This document shows positions 9,861 to 22,025 of a stretch of 64,000 bases of DNA, in pieces. The notes beneath the pieces were generated by a model, which was not told the origin of the DNA, ran no database searches, and was given only the letters and a program-made list of their open reading frames with translations. Origin of the DNA: Rhynchopus sp. YZ270_cl-10. Taxonomy: Eukaryota; Euglenozoa; Diplonemea; Diplonemida; Diplonemidae. The stretch spans positions 620,001-684,000 of the forward strand of contig OZ037923.1 of NCBI GenBank assembly GCA_964035575.1, written 5' to 3'. The position numbers were made by a program, and so were the translations under genes. Every line of letters begins with the position of its first letter. The stretch's first letter is position 1.

Positions 9861-11577
9861 GAAAAGTGTGCGCTGGATCACCTCAAAAAGAACAAAAAAA
9901 AAAAGGAGGAAAGTCCAGAGATGAATATGCCTCACAGTGCATACGCCTCTGGAAGAAAGCCTTCGACGAGAATGTGCTCCAATGTGCACAGCGCATCTAA
10001 GGAGGGAGGTGGTAGAGCTGAGGGGGAAAAAGTTGAGAAATAAAAATCAATGGGTTTTTTTTTTTTTTTTTTTTTTTTGTAAAGAAGGGGGGGGTGGGTT
10101 TGGGGTCTTACAAACAAAGAGAAAGATTGAAAACCGTACAATCGGCGGAACGCAGGCAATTAGTGCTCCACGAGTTATCGACACCCCAGACAGCACTTCA
10201 TTTTTTTCGGCATGCACACGGTTACCACCAGAGAGGGGTTTGTCACACCACCTATGGTTACCGAATGCGACACAAAAATGGGGTTCATGTAGGTCCTTAA
10301 TGGGGGGTGATAAAATAATCGCATGAGTCTTTGGGCACAACCTGGCTGTGGGTCAGGGAAATAGCCACAAGAGGCGGATTATGTGAGTTCGCATAATTCC
10401 GGATTTTGGAGGGGGGGGAAAAAAATAAAATAAAAAAAGAGGGCGTTGAGCATTTTTTGGGGGCTCTTCCCTGAGCTTTGGGCGGGCGTTCTCTCGCAAA
10501 TTGACACTTCGCCTGAGGCTGGCAGGGACGCGCGCGCAAAGCGCGCGATGACCGCTTTCAACCGGGAGATTTTTTTTTTTCCTCCTCCCCCCGCATAATT
10601 CCTGATTTTGGAGAAAACCCAAGTTATTTTCAGGTGCCATTAATTCTGAGACACACTGTACATAAATTTCTGCTCATACCTTTCACGACCCTGTCCCACT
10701 CCCACTAGCAGTTCTTTTGCTTAGTATCAATTTCCCACCTCAAAGTTCGAGTCAAACAGCAAAAAACAAGAACAATCGAAGTAGGATTTGATGCTAAAAG
10801 AACCATACATTTGTTCTCTGGGAGCAACTGTCATGGACACCCCTGTGAATACAACAAAAATAGTTTGTAAGAGTGAACTTAAGCCCCAAGTTGATCAGTC
10901 ATCTTGCATTACGTTTGTTCGCGAGAACACATGTAGATATCAGTGTATTTTTTCTTTTCTTCTTCAAATTTTTCGAGTGAGCAAAAAAGCTACAGGGCCA
11001 ACGTACAGAGCAGAAAATGCCTGGTCGTTACACATTCGCAGCAGAATGTGGTGGAAAGCGCCCAACACTTACGCACGAAAATGCTAAAAAAAAAGGGGGG
11101 TACTAAAAAGTGAAGTTATCAACGCAGTCACCTCTGACTGACCCACGATGCCAGCCCCGGATGAAAGCACACATGACACGAACAAAATAACCCACAGAAC
11201 AATGGGGTACAAAGAAAACAGTAGGAAGAAAAATTTATTTTTCAGTTCTATTCAAGAAGGGGGGAGGGGAAGGGGAAGGGGATGGAAAGGAACGACAGAA
11301 GAGCTTATACAGTAACAATAGGAAAAAAGAAAAATCGAACCGGAATGTAAGAATGAAAAGAAAGAAACGTTTTTTCTCTTTTTTTGCAAATCCCAATAAC
11401 GAAGTACTCGGGGAAAGACAAGGACAAAAAAAACCAAGGGATTTTTTTTCTTTCTTTCTTCGTCGAACCCACTCAAAGAATTTTTTTGCTAGCACACAGG
11501 ATAGGTGCATCCCCCTAGAAAAACTTTAGTGTTATCGTAGCGCAACCCTAGAGATAACGTATTTTTTACCCGCTCCT
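9861..11577. other. Repeat mosaic without a gene
   Basis: It includes a TATGC-stem hairpin module (9920-9945), a tRNA-like module with a GTGTCGATAAC arm (10127-10200), a duplicated CGCATAATTCCGGATTTTGGA motif (10392-10412 and 10590-10612) and one CCTCTGACTGACCCACGATGCCAGCC module (11117-11175). Confidence 0.5.
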
Positions 11578-11666
11578 GGTGCTCCTGAAAACCCCATTTT
11601 GCGTACTTGTTGCGCACTTAGTGCGTAGTTGTTGCGTACTTGGTGTTTTTTATTTCAGGAGCACCA
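11578..11666. mobile_element. MITE, TGGTGCTCCTGA ends, 5-base duplication GCTCC
   Basis: The 89-base element begins TGGTGCTCCTGA and ends TCAGGAGCACCA. GCTCC flanks both sides (11573-11577, 11667-11671). The interior repeats GCGTACTT. A close relative is at 61345-61431. Confidence 0.85.
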
Positions 11667-13177
11667 GCTCCTTTTTTTTAAAAACTCTAGATTTCTTTGA
11701 ATGTACACCCAATACGTTGTGTCACGCATCTTGTTGAGCAAAAGGTACACCACCCATGTGACTGATCATCATTAGATATTTTTAACCAACGAAAAGACCG
11801 TCTAGTCATTGTATCGAGCAAGCTTTTACCCTTATGCTCTATGTGAGATTTCTGTTCTCACTGAGCTTGCCTTAGGACACCTGCGTTAATGTGTAACAGA
11901 TTGTGCCGCCCCCAGCCAAACTCCCCACCTGACTGGTGTCTCCAAACGAGGGCATGGTTCACTAATGATGTTCTGACCCCTTCTCAGATCAGGGGTTTTT
12001 TTTATCATCACACTTTACGTTTAGGAGGGATGAAAAAAACGAGAGGGGAAAAAGGTCGCATGACTTCGTGAATAAATGGGGATGGATTGTTAAAAAAAAA
12101 TGCTAGTTGTTTTGAATGCAGGCACCTCCGACTGACTCACGTACCATGTAAGAATAGGATAAAGGCACAAAAAAGGGGGGGTCGGTAATCAATCAAGAGA
12201 AGAAGGAAACAGAACACAAATATGCCACCTCACGCCTCGTTTAGTCAAAGCTTTTTTTTGATCAAAAACAGTCGCAATCAAACAATCGTACAAAAAAAAA
12301 AAAAATGGTGGCGGCTTTATTGCGCACAGACTACTCTCTCAAAAAATGAAAAACAAAACAAAAAAAAAGACTTGAAACACAAAGCCCTCTCGTGACAGTG
12401 TTATCTTGGCGTATTACCGGTGGTCCCCAACCATGTAGTCCTGAATCCATTTTTTGTGGTTTTACATCTTGACAAAAAACCTTTGGAAAGTGGAGATGTT
12501 GCACCAACTGTGGCAACACACAAAACCGAGGCAACTACACTACTCCAACGATTTATCAAAATAAGAGAATCGAAACACCAGGATAAACACACAGGTCGGA
12601 ACAATATTCTCTTGAACTAGCAAAAACTAAGAAATGACGAAGACCCTCCCGCTTTCTTTTGAAAGCTAAAAATACACCCCTTTACTGAACACAGACACCA
12701 CCACTCTCCTATTACGACGCTTCTCCATTGAGGATGACCAGCTAGAAGCTGAAAAATGCACATTGGAAAGCAAAGTCTTTAAGAGTGGTTGAAACATTAT
12801 TTTCATATACTATCTATTCTACTGAATAGAAGGGCTAATAAGGTACACTAAATGTACCCTTTTTTTACTTGAAACATGCTAAAACACAGCTCGGTCGTGT
12901 TCATGTAAAGGGTAGGAACGTGAGTGGTCCATACTGGAAGAGAACGGAGGCGGTTCACAACCGCTCGGAAGTCAAAGGAGAAAATCGAAAATGCAAAACG
13001 CCCATAACGCTCATTGGCGGAACGCAGGCACTGGGTTTCTCCACAGGTTCATCGAAACCCTCAGAGAACACTTCATTTGGGTACCACGAAGGGGGGGGTT
13101 GCATGCAAGGTACGTAATCATTGCCCTAATCTGAGGGGAAAAAAAGCTATGAAAAGGATGGTAGTTATAACCCAAAG
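11667..13177. other. Repeat mosaic without a gene
   Basis: Modules seen: CCTCCGACTGACTCACG (12107-12165); CCCTCTCGTGACAGTG plus CAACCATGTAGTCC (12370-12475); a reverse-oriented GTGGAG...CTCCAAC hairpin (12484-12570); a TATTC-TACT-GAATA hairpin followed by GGTACACTAAATGTACC and a T run (12795-12868); and a 215-base composite (12869-13085) with the AACCGCTC/GAGGCGGTT hairpin and a tRNA-like arm. Confidence 0.5.
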
Positions 13178-13742
13178 CAGGGGACATTAGTATGCCGGTG
13201 TGCCGGTGTGGCCACACCGGCTAAGCCGGTGTGGGATTTTGAGGAAAAAAAAAAAAAAAAGAAAAAGAAAAAGGCGGATTTTTGAATTTTTTTCTGAATT
13301 TTATCTCCTCATACAAGGCTACAACCACATCTGTAGCGGTTTCTTATGTGCATGTGACCCCACCATAAAGACCAATCGGTCCGTTCAATCAAAAGAAATA
13401 GATGTTCGCAACTCTCATAAAAAAGTAGCGTACCGTGCGCCTGCGGCGCAGCTAAAAATGACGAGCGGTAGCCCACAGCTCTACCCTATGCCATAGTCAC
13501 AGCTACCTTTACCATAGTTTGGCTATAAAAGCGTGCGATTTTATGTCACAATTTTTGAAATGTTGCGTACCGTGGCTTCGCCAGAAAAGTTTTGATGTCA
13601 TATGGTTAGACAAGGGCGCGGAGGGGAAGGAGTTGTGGAGGTCTCTGCCAAAAATGCGTGGGGAAAAAAAAATTGCCTCACACCGGCTTTTTTGGCTCAC
13701 ACCGGCTTTTTTTTCAAAATCTCAAACTACCAATGTCCCCTG
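13178..13742. mobile_element. Non-autonomous hAT element with perfect 8-base duplication
   Basis: Ends CAGGGGACATTAGTA / TACCAATGTCCCCTG (one mismatch when inverted). ACCCAAAG flanks both sides (13170-13177, 13743-13750). CAGGG ends with 8-base duplications are diagnostic of the hAT superfamily. The interior has repeated CACACCGGC motifs and a nested dispersed element at 13425-13582. No transposase. Confidence 0.9.
13425..13582 (+). repeat. Dispersed element starting GTAGCGTACCGTGCGCC and ending GCGTACCGTGGCTTCGCC
   Basis: Other full copies lie at 16469-16592 (reverse) and 31493-31612 (forward), plus a half copy at 2968-2996. All share TTTGGCTGTAAAA and TTTTTTGAAATG in the middle. The decamer GCGTACCGTG is present near both ends in direct orientation. 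All three full copies sit inside larger elements. The class is unknown. Confidence 0.75.
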
Positions 13743-15100
13743 ACCCAAAGAGCTGAGTAAAAAAAAAAAGGCACCGTCGCGGGGCCAGAACCCGGGCTAG
13801 TTCATACCAAGACAAAAGAAGGCAACCACGCTGTCCAGGCAAAAACAAAAAGAACGTGGACTACTAAACTCAAGTAAAAAAAAAAAATAAGCTATGAAAA
13901 AGAAGAAAGATAGCAGCGTCTCACTGTGCTTTCACCTTTTTTTAAAAAGGGCGGGGAAAAAAGCGTACAGAATAAATTGTTTGCGGATGATGACAATAGC
14001 AAGATATGCCTGCCAAAGTTATTTCATAAAAAAGGGGAATATAACATTTTGGGAACAGGAAACGTTTCAACACTACATAAAGACGCACAAAAGAAGAAGA
14101 AACAATAGATGAGCTGCGTCTTGACTAACGAGCAGCCATAGGGAGAGATTTTTGTCGTAACCTTTCGCTTTGAACCTTGAACAGGTAGGGGGACTAGGTT
14201 GTAAAATTATACGGTATTCGGTCCCCAGCAGCATCGTATAACACCATACTTCTGTATATGCGGTAGTAATACGGTAATCGTATTATACGAACAATACGGT
14301 ATTCGGCCGGGGCCGAGCACGTATAATACCACCTAGGGTAGGGGATGGAGTAGTAAATGTACCCACCGCCATCCTCCATGGGCCTTGAAGCAGGTACTTT
14401 TCGCCTTGAGTCGTTTTTTCCTGTTGATAAAAACTACCCATTAAATTGCCTAGGTACCTGGGCAATAATCCGGATTATGCGATAACGTGGGTTATTAACC
14501 GGATTGTAATCCACATTTTTAGATGTCCCAATTGTCGTTTCCCCTTTAAAAAAAAAAAACAAGTAATTGCTATCGGAAAAAAAACGGGGTGTGCTGTGGA
14601 ACTCCACTCTGAAAAAGTTATAATCTACAACACGCCAGCATTCTGCTCTTCTGTAGGTATGCTAACGCTCTTCGTAAGCTGCCAGACCCACTGGGACGCC
14701 AGCATCTGAAACGTTCAAGAAGGGGGGCTGTCCTCTTCATCCAGCACCATCTGCTCAATAGCGTTGTTGGACGTCGGCTCGGCCGGCTCGGCGTGTTGCA
14801 GCTCGTTTTTGTCCACAGGCTCCCCACATTGTCGTCGTCGTTGGAGCAGTGCGGAAGGAACACAGAATGCACAGACTACATCGATCACACCAGGCACATC
14901 AGCACCTCCGGCAAATCGCCAGGATGCTACGGTGGTTTCGAAAATCGCGCGGAATTTTCCACAGCACACCCGTTTTTCCTTAGCAATTACTTGTCCTTGT
15001 TGTTACTGTTGTTTTCAACCACCTTCCTTCAACCCTTGTAGGGATCAGTTGTAATTATTTTCGCGAAAACATGAAATTATACATTTCAAGAGAACAAATT
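13743..15100. other. Gap with AT-rich palindromic words and a possible gene fragment
   Basis: 14195-14335 is built from CGGTATTCGG, CGTATTATACG and ACGGTAAT words resembling the region 59640-59790. 14680-14980 is GC-rich and coding-like (see the separate entry). The rest is simple sequence. Confidence 0.45.
14715..14969 (-). pseudogene. Possible C-terminal coding fragment, unidentified
   Basis: An open stretch of about 84 codons with GC-biased third positions ends in an acidic tail (NNAIEQMVLDEEDSPPS) before TGA. It has no ATG at its start (the frame opens at GTG) and the surroundings are repeats, so it looks like an isolated last exon or fossil of a transposon or host gene. No family is recognised. 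The opposite strand is also open but has less natural composition. Confidence 0.3.
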
Positions 15101-15621
15101 AAAAAGGGTCCTTATTTGCATTTTTGGGCTCCGCCCGTGCAGTGGTGGGGTCAATCTCGAAAATTGGACAATTTTTTGGCCACTTAAATTTTGAGAAATA
15201 TGAGCCCGGTTGCTTATACGTGGGGCCCATTTTCAGCTAAAATTTTCCTCAAAATCTGGTTTTGTAAAATTGACCCTTTCCCCCCCCCACATCGATTTCA
15301 ATACTATACCTTACTTCACCTACGGTTACCCTTACAGGGGGGGTGAAGGAAGGTAGGTTGAAAAGGGTCCTTATTTGCATTTTTGGGCTCCGCCCGTGCA
15401 GTGGTGGGGTCAATCTCGAAAATTGGACAATTTTTTGACCACTTAAATTTTCAGAAATATGAGCCCGGTTGCTTATACGTGGGGCCCATTTTCAGCTAAA
15501 ATTTTCCTCAAAATCTGGTTTTGTAAAATTGACCCTTTCCCCCCCCCCACATCGATTTCAATACTATACCTTACTTCACCTACGGTTACCCTTACAGGGG
15601 GGGTGAAGGAAGGTAGGTTGA
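15101..15621. repeat. Tandem duplication of a 259-base unit
   Basis: Copies at 15101-15359 and 15360-15621 are almost identical (for example TTTTGG versus TTTTGA, TTTTGAGAA versus TTTTCAGAA). The unit contains CAGTGGTGGGGTCAAT, shared with 49780-49795 (reverse) and 60181-60195. High identity implies a recent duplication. Confidence 0.9.
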
Positions 15622-16191
15622 AAAATACAGAAAAAATTTTATGACGCGCAAGCCCTTCCCTGACTGCGCAGAAGAAAACAAGAGCAAGAAAATTTTGTTT
15701 GGTTAGTCGGGGGAAACAAGGGCAAAAAGAAAAAACTTGTAAAATAAAGAAAAAGTTTATAAGATGACCCTAAGCCTCTCCGTGCTTAGTCACCAAAGTA
15801 TAGAAACGAACCAATCCTTTTTTTTAAAAACACACACGCACGAGGAAGAAAGGTGGAAGAAATAATGAGTTTTACAGACACTTACTCAAAATGAGCCATA
15901 TTCACACAGGAATTGCCTATATGGGAAGGGGTTAGAGGGGGGGTGTCAAAAGCCCCTCAAAAGTGTCACATTTTGACGTTTTTTTAATTTTTTATTTTAC
16001 TTTCAAAGTAAGCAGAATCGCTGTTGAATTCGTTGTTTGGGCGCAGTGAAATAACCATTGCGCCTCGTTCACGATTGGCTCTCTCTCTCTCTCTATTTCT
16101 CTCTCTTTTTCCGGGTGGGGAATGGGGAATGGGGAGGGGAAATGATAAAGACAAATTCTTTTTCAAAAAAAAAATAATAAATGGTGTGGCA
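15622..16191. other. Gap with one hairpin module
   Basis: A full CTAAGC/GCTTAG hairpin module is at 15755-15794. A (CT)n run is at 16079-16105. No gene. Confidence 0.5.
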
Positions 16192-17061
16192 CGCCCCAAA
16201 AAAAAAGTCAAGTTTGTGTAGTTCTTATGTAGTTGTTATGTAGTGTAAAAAAGGGGGGGTAAATTTTTTTTTCCCGCCCATTGTGTTGGAGCAGGCCTGA
16301 CGCTAAACAGCTACAAAAATCGCACGTGGTCCAGGAGAGAGAATCCTGGTTCAACAACAACCGAAGACGGGGAGTGCACAGCCGCAGCCTCCAAAACCCG
16401 TGCGAGAGTATCCCATTTTCCGACTTGCAATGTTCAAGAGCAAGAAGACTTCGAGAAAACTGCGTTCTGGCGAAGCCACGGTACGCAACATTTCAAAAAA
16501 TTGCGCTTAAAAATGCACTTTTTTTTTACAGCCAAACTATGTCATGGGAAGGGTGGAATGCAAGCTTGCGCCGCAGGCGCACGGTACGCTACTTTTTATT
16601 TGACCATATCCTTCTTTCTCACTCCTCATGGGTTGTACGAGCTCTGTCCGTCAAATGGTGGGTCACAACATGCAGCAAAGTTCGCAGCTATGCAAACTGC
16701 TCCCACGTTCACTTTGCATTTTTCCTTCAAAAGTCAAGTACTGACCATATTTTACACACAAAACCTGAAAATGGCCTGTATAAAACTGATACATGCATTT
16801 TAGGTCAAAAATACTCATTTCTCAGCGCAAAGTGACCCCATCACAGCACGCACAGACTCGGAAGAACCGAAAACAAAACAAAAAATTCCCGATTTTTTGT
16901 AGGCAAAAATTGGTGAAAAAAATTTCCGCCCCCCCCGGACCCCCCAAATAAAGGTCACTTATAAAAAATATTTTTTCCCTTAAACACCCCCAAAAAAAAG
17001 TCATTTTTGTGTTCTTATGTAGTGTGTATGTACTTGAAAAGTAGGGTAACGTGCCACACCA
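16192..17061. mobile_element. 0.87-kb TGGTGTGGCACG-ended element
   Basis: Ends TGGTGTGGCACG and CGTGCCACACCA. AATAA occurs on both sides (16186-16190, 17062-17066; one extra A at the left). Subterminal TTCTTATGTAG repeats are inverted. It carries a nested copy of the GCGTACCGTG element (16469-16592). No transposase frame. Confidence 0.75.
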
Positions 17062-19046
17062 AATAAAAAAAAATAAAGAGCTTTCGAGATGAATGTGCCT
17101 CTCGGGCACACACGCACATCCTCTCTTTCTTCTCTTCGTAATCGTGCTGGGTGGTTGAAATTTGACTCTCTCATAAAAAAAAAATAATTTTGTCCGGAAA
17201 ATACATGAAAAGAAAACAAAGGGGTAAAGAGTTTCAAGAAAAGGATCGAACCACTAAGATGCAAAAAAAAAAAAAGGAGATTTAATAAAACGAGTGTTTT
17301 GCCAAAGACACACAACGCGCACAACACAAAATGGGGCCATATTCTGCGCAAGAATTACCCCTATTAGTTATCTAACGCATACACACACACACCCCTCCCA
17401 ATCAATGAGCGAATCTTCAACAGGAATAGCAAAAGCACAATGAACTAATAAGTCAGGTACCCCCCTCCATTTTCCCTCTCTCCTCTCTAAGAAAGGTCTA
17501 GAAAGCAGGAGACGTGTTGAGAATCCCCCAAAAAAATTATTCACTTTTTTGACGCAATAGAGCGCAATATTACAGGCGCGCATAATTGTGGGTAAATCCA
17601 ATTTTTACGCATAATTGAGTTACCCGTACTATTGCATACCACTGCAAAGCAACTTGTTGTCAATTTCTAAAAAGATTGGAGGCAGAGCGCTGCGGGGGCA
17701 AACAAAAAAAAAAGGGGGGGGGAATTGAAAAAAAAGACAGAATTCTTTGAGCATGCATTTAACCACAACAACCGTACTTTAGTTAAACACATTTTTTTCC
17801 ACCTTTTTTGTTTTCCGCTTTGAGCGCACAAACAAAAGACCCGCTATTTTCTTCTTCATACAACACCCTTTTGTGACTGTGGTAGGGAGGGGGACTAAAC
17901 CATTCGGTCACACATCCATTTCGAAGTTTTTACATCTCAATTTTTTGACAGAACTAAAAAAAGAGGCGTTTTGACAAAAGATGGCAACTGGTGTGGTCGG
18001 GACCAGACGGGGAAAGTACGGGGAATTCGGAGGTACGTAAGAATTCGCGGTCCCCCCCTGGTAGAAGTACAAGGGAATTTGGGTTCCGATCACACCAATA
18101 GCACTCTCGTGCTCATCTAAAAAAAAAGGGGGTGTCAAAACTACAGAAGCATTCGTGTTGGTCACGTTCCTTTCCTCTGGACGACAGCATCACGTTGTGG
18201 CAACGATGCGTCAAATACTTCAGAAGAGAGGCTCGCCTGGCTCGCACGTAAATAACTAAAAAAAGGAGGAAACTTCTCTGAGGCCAAAAAATACGTTCGT
18301 GTGGCTGAAGGGGGGGTGTTTCGCACTTCTTTGCGTACTTCTGCGTACTTTGTGCGCCGCCCATTAAGCCACACCAATACTTAGATTCATATACTTTCAG
18401 TTCACAGAATTGAAAGTATTTGAGAGGGTCACCACCAATACTTGAAAAGATAATGTGTACACACGGAATTCTCTCCCTGAAAGGGCGTGCTATTCCATTG
18501 CGTGTAATTTTCTGGTGTCTCTTGACAACACAGAAATTCATCATTTTGTTTTTTTTGCCACGTTCTGTTCCTCAATTGGTACACAAAAAGACACCTTTTT
18601 TTGTTTAGTGTTTTGTCAATTACGTTGTAGCCAACCGCAAAACAAAAGTGGGGGGCAAATCCTCCACTTTGGTGTTCTTTTGAAATAATAGAGCACCGGG
18701 GGAGGGGGGCAAGCGATGATAGAGAAAGAGAAATATTCAAGAGAAAGAAAGAAAGTATTTCAACATATGCATTCAATAATAGCATGAGTATAGGGATCAA
18801 CAAAAAAATGTTCCCAAAGAAAGAAAAAGTTTATAAGATGAACCTAGCAAAAAAAAAAAAAAACAAAACAAAAAACATGCCCGACGAATGTGTCTTACCG
18901 TGCACACCCGCCTGTCACGTTTTCCTTTTTTTTGTTGTGTTGTGTCAACAATCCACCTAAGAACCCACTTGGGGCTAATAGGGTCTGTACTCAATGTTGG
19001 CCTTTGAAGCCTTTGTACTACGGAAGGTATTTTTTTTTTTTTTGTA
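17062..19046. other. Repeat mosaic without a gene
   Basis: Modules: TGTGCC/GGGCACA hairpin (17088-17120), CACACATCCATTTCGAAG relic (17905-17960), TACTTTCA/TGAAAGTA hairpin (18383-18428), TTTCAACATATGCATTCAATA module (18752-18815), truncated CTAAG module (18829-18848), GTGTCTTACCGTGCACAC (18883-18909). Confidence 0.5.
18296..18376. mobile_element. Small TGGTG-type MITE
   Basis: The left end T(C)GTGTGGCTGAA pairs with TTAAGCCACACCA at the right. Flanks ATACG and ATACT match at 4 of 5 bases. The interior has the same GCGTACTT words as 11578-11666. Confidence 0.6.
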
Positions 19047-19146
19047 CACGGAGGAGTCCGCCCGAAAATAGCGGACCCTTGAGGACTCTTAGCCGGACCG
19101 ACTGTCTGACTTTTAACTCACTCTAATCCGGGCGGACTCCACCGTG
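19047..19146. mobile_element. 100-base CACGG-ended MITE
   Basis: CACGGAGGAGTCCGCCCG pairs with CGGGCGGACTCCACCGTG (one mismatch). No convincing target duplication. The terminal pentamer is shared with 19300-22604 and 39747-39849. Confidence 0.7.
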
Positions 19147-19802
19147 CGAGAAAGAAATGGTGCATATAGAGAAAAAAAAAAAAGTGAAGATTGATAGTGC
19201 AACACACCTCTCTGGGGATTCTGGGGATTAGGCAGACATTGACAACTCCGTGTGAGGTCGTCGAGCCCCCCCTCCCTCCCCACGGAGTGTTACACTATAC
19301 ACGGCGGGGTCCGCACACCCCGAGGGTCCGTAAAACGGCATGTTAGGACACTCCCTCTTTACGGAGTGTCATTACGTACCCTAGGGTACGTAATTACGGA
19401 CCCTAGGGTCCGTAATTACGTACCCTAGGGTCCGTAATTACGTACCCTAGGGTCCGTAATTACGGAGCCTCCCAGGGAAAGGGACTCTCGAAAATTTTTT
19501 TTTGCCCCCGTTTAGGGCTAATTTCGACGATTTGAGGCCATTAAAAGCAAAATTTGGCACTTTTGAGCATCTGTGGGGGTCTAAAACACAGTTTAGAGTA
19601 CCACAATTTTTAGTGGGTTTTACCGAAAACAAGTCAATTTTTGGGCCGAAAAAAAATTTTTTTTGACATCACAAAATTGCCCTTGGTGGGCCTATGTGTC
19701 CTCAATGCTGGGCGAAAAATGCAAATATAGCTATTTTTAACTTTCACACACACGGGTTTTACCTGTGTACCTGTGTATCTGTGTACCTGTGTACAGGATA
19801 TT

Positions 19803-20087
19803 TGTTGTGAAAGACATCTTCCACCATGCATTGAGGAGGGTAAGACAGTGGTCGCAGTTTGTACTTGATAGCATTACAACATTTAACTTCTCCACGGGGG
19901 TCTTGGGCCGTTCACTCGGTTATACCTTGACTACCGGAAGATATTCTTGAGGCCTTTTTGGTCTCTAGAATATCCGGTATTCCCGAACGGAGGCGCACTT
20001 TGTGTGTTACTACGACCTGGCAATTTCCAGCAGTAGGTTAAGTAATCTTTCTTGTAAATTGTTGGATCATTATCTCCTCAGTGCATG
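19803..20087 (+). mobile_element. Truncated copy of the 0.33-kb MITE at 22026
   Basis: Matches 22040-22325 almost base for base (GAGGAGGGTAAGACAGTG, CTACCGGAAGATATTC, CAGCAGTAGGTTAAG). The right inverted repeat is cut short after CAGTGCATG. Confidence 0.8.
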
Positions 20088-20407
20088 AATGCCCCACGTG
20101 ACTGGACACTTTCGTGTTTGTCATGTGGAGCTGTGGTTGCTTTTTTCACGACTTTTTTCCTTGTACACCAGTGTACCGTGTACCGGGGTACCTGGGCCGA
20201 AAATACACCAGTACCCAGGTGCCTGGGTGCCCAGACACACCACTGTACCCAGAATCCAGTCTCCCACCCAGAAAACCTACTCATGCACCAGAAAAGTGAA
20301 AATAGCTACTCGATCAGAAAAGTCGGCTACGACCAGAAAAGTAGCTGGGAAAAGTTCAGAAAAAGCCAGAAAATTTCAACAAAACGCATTTTTAGGTTCT
20401 CGAAGAC

Positions 20408-20539
20408 ACTGGGTACTGGGTACTGGGTACTGGGTACTGGGTACTGGGTACTGGGTACTGGGTACTGGGTACTGGGTACTGGGTACTGGGTACTGGGTAC
20501 TGGGTACTGGGTACTGGGTACTGGGTACTGGGTACTGGG
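20408..20539 (+). repeat. Heptamer tandem array (GGGTACT)n, about 19 copies
   Basis: The array is perfect except at its edges. Seven is not a multiple of three, so all frames read through as periodic peptides; none is a gene. Confidence 0.95.
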
Positions 20540-20740
20540 CACCCAGAGAAAGCACCTTAAAAGCAGCGAAGGCGCAGGTTACGGGGAAGACAAGGTATGT
20601 AATTATGTTTAACTTTCAGTTACTAGTGAAGATTGAACAAAAAAATGCCGCATATTTCAACTTGTTCGTGTTTTCAACTCGAAATAAACGCGTAATGTTC
20701 ACACTATTAAATAGCTATTTTTTTACGCACCAATCATTTT

Positions 20741-20910
20741 GTGTCACCTCATGACATGAAGGAGGAAATAGAAACAAAGCATTTTGAACACACTTGCGGT
20801 TCTGGGGACGAACCGCGCTGCAGAGCCACTCCTCAGGTCGAGGTGTGTGCGTTTCACCACAACCTCTCCCATGGGTTTTATCGTGTGATGAGTGTTACGT
20901 TTCTATTTGG
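20741..20910 (+). repeat. Dispersed repeat shared with 50150-50330 (reverse)
   Basis: Both copies read GAGGAAATAGAAACAAAGCA then GACGAACCGCG and GGTCGAGGTGTG, and end in CCCATGGGTTTT and CGTGTGATG. Indels between the copies are not multiples of three, so conserved coding is not supported. In the second copy the end abuts a CAGGG-ended MITE. Confidence 0.75.
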
Positions 20911-22025
20911 TTCCACAGGCGCTCGTTACCTGCTTCACATAATTCACCTCGCTTCACTCGAACCATTTGTGCAGCAGGTCACTCTCTCGACCTGTAGCGT
21001 GGAAAAAATCTATCTTATTTCACGGCAATAAATAGCCTTTTTTATTAACCTCACCTTTCCCGACTACTACGTTTGTATACCATAACTTAATCACACCCCA
21101 CATTTACACTTATCACAGGATCGTGAAGTCTGAACTGCACCCGCGATTGCGATGAGAAGCTTCACCGCGGTCCGACATTCAACAACTCAAAATCTACCCG
21201 CATCAATCTATTCTCGAAGATCTGGGTGGAGGGGGGTGGGTACACTTAGTCAGTCACTGCTATAGCCATTAACCAAGGGAGCATAGCTAGTGCAAGAAAT
21301 TCGACTTTGGAAACCTTCCGGAAAGTCTGTCCTCTGCTTCCGGAGGACTAGACACAAGAAAATATTGCGTTCCCCCAGAAAACCAGTGCACAATTCACAC
21401 TCCTTGTGGGTGGTCTTGTTGCCTTTTTGGTCAACAGTAATTTTGGCCCAGGCATGCTCTTGAAGCATGACAATTTAGTGTGTATGGGGCAGGGTGTTGT
21501 TTTGTTCTGAATTCTCTTTGTTATAACATCTAAGTCAATCGCGGGTGGTGGTTTGTGTAGCGTGAGGCACTCTTTTTAACAAACTTCCTGCGGCTGCTAA
21601 AGTGTTATTTCTTCGGATTTAACAACGTACAGCGTAACATAGTGGATTAGCCTGGTCGACACAACCTTTGATAGCTATGGGATAACCAACCCCCTTCGAC
21701 CCCTTGTGGGTTCACTGAACAAGCCCTAGTGGTAGTTAAACGCGATTGACATTTACATTCCTAAAGATGAAAGAACAAGACAACACTTCTGTACCCGCGC
21801 ATCAAAATTGTGGAAAACTTTGCACCCCAAACACCCTCAACAACGCCCGCCAAAAGGCGCCCCTTGTTGCTGGGACTTGGTTCTCATTGATACACTGCAC
21901 AGCAGGCATTCCTCTGAGTCCAACGCAGTTTGGCCTGTCTGCAGCGTTGCACCGAAGGTGCACGAAGACAGGGTCTGGTGGTAAATTTTGCGTCTCGCAT
22001 TCCCTCAGGGAAGTTTAAAAACTCT

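Noticed and set aside
9476-9924. HFHLVSHIFTWF repeat protein
   Set aside because: Pure product of the TTTCACNNNN minisatellite; the start lies inside the repeat.
12484-12570. A counter-example to orientation bias
   Set aside because: This reverse-oriented hairpin belongs to the separate GTGGAG/CTCCAC family (forward copies at 57863 and 58490), so it does not contradict the uniform orientation of the CTAAG and TGTGC modules, but it shows that the rule does not cover every family.
20741-21031. Conserved-looking peptide (MKEEIETKHFEHT) shared with 50117-50383
   Set aside because: Differences between copies include indels that break the frame, and one copy is in reverse orientation. DNA-level repeat rather than coding conservation.
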